DNA of 5,556 bases from Hydrocurvibacter sp036169815 (GTDB taxonomy: Bacteria > Campylobacterota > Campylobacteria > Campylobacterales > Sulfurimonadaceae), in contig JAVHOA010000019.1 of the NCBI GenBank assembly GCA_036169815.1, positions 1 through 5,556 on the forward strand, written 5' to 3'. Below the pieces are notes generated by a model. The model had not been told where the DNA came from. It saw nothing but the letters and a program-made list of their open reading frames with translations, and ran no database searches. The position numbers were made by a program, and so were the translations under genes. Below, piece after piece: positions 5,518 through 5,556 of this stretch. Each line of letters opens with the position of its first letter. Position 1 is the first letter of the stretch.

Positions 5518-5536
5518 AGTGTTAAATTAGTGTTAA
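5518..5536 (-). promoter_or_regulatory. Tandem 8-bp direct repeat upstream of the c553 promoter (possible operator)
   Basis: On the minus strand TTAACACT occurs twice (5536-5529 and 5525-5518), an 11-bp period that places both copies on one face of the helix. The pair covers the -35 region of the TATAAT at 5505-5510. This geometry is known from OmpR/PhoB-family response regulators, but the regulator here is not identified. Confidence 0.5.
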
Positions 5537-5556
5537 TATGCAATAGGATATGATTA

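Noticed and set aside
5472..5543. Longer start for the c553-like gene (24 extra residues from ATG 5543)
   Set aside because: The extension covers the TATAAT, the direct repeats and the Shine-Dalgarno sequence, and would bury the signal peptide.

Overview
The window looks like chromosome of a Campylobacterota (epsilonproteobacterial) species, most like a free-living Sulfurospirillum-type organism. This rests on the AT-rich, AAA-lysine-rich coding style, extended -10 promoters with weak -35 boxes, tightly overlapping genes, and a neighbourhood of heptose genes, cbb3-oxidase copper genes and small cytochromes that I recall from Campylobacter. The genus is an inference; the phylum is fairly secure.

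Layout. Bases 1-421 (minus) hold the N-terminal 140 residues of a membrane-anchored PAS sensor whose output domain lies outside the window. A divergent promoter region of about 140 bp separates it from a compact plus-strand run. That run is gmhA (564-1151), gmhB (1155-1676), a stand-alone asparaginase-type domain (1673-2158), ccoI/fixI copper ATPase (2148-4556) and ccoS (4566-4784). Every junction is either an overlap or a gap of at most 9 bp, so this is probably one operon. Two minus-strand monohaem c-type cytochromes follow: one (4785-5093) abuts ccoS tail to tail with no spacer, and a cytochrome c553-like one (5196-5471) has its own promoter, a tandem 11-bp-period repeat and a hairpin.

How they work together. 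GmhA and GmhB supply two of the steps toward ADP-heptose for the LPS/LOS core; the kinase/adenylyltransferase (hldE) and epimerase (hldD) are not here. CcoI and CcoS are maturation factors of the cbb3-type cytochrome c oxidase, giving copper export to the periplasm and cofactor insertion. The two periplasmic cytochromes are plausible electron donors to that oxidase, so the right half reads as a microaerobic respiration module. The role of the asparaginase-like domain between the two modules is unknown.

I see no tRNA, rRNA, CRISPR array, insertion sequence or attachment site. I found no clearly new system. The most interesting items are the single-domain asparaginase with an apparently intact catalytic triad, a bidirectional terminator buried in two abutting stop codons, a tandem operator-like repeat upstream of the c553 gene, and an over-represented TACATGTA palindrome.
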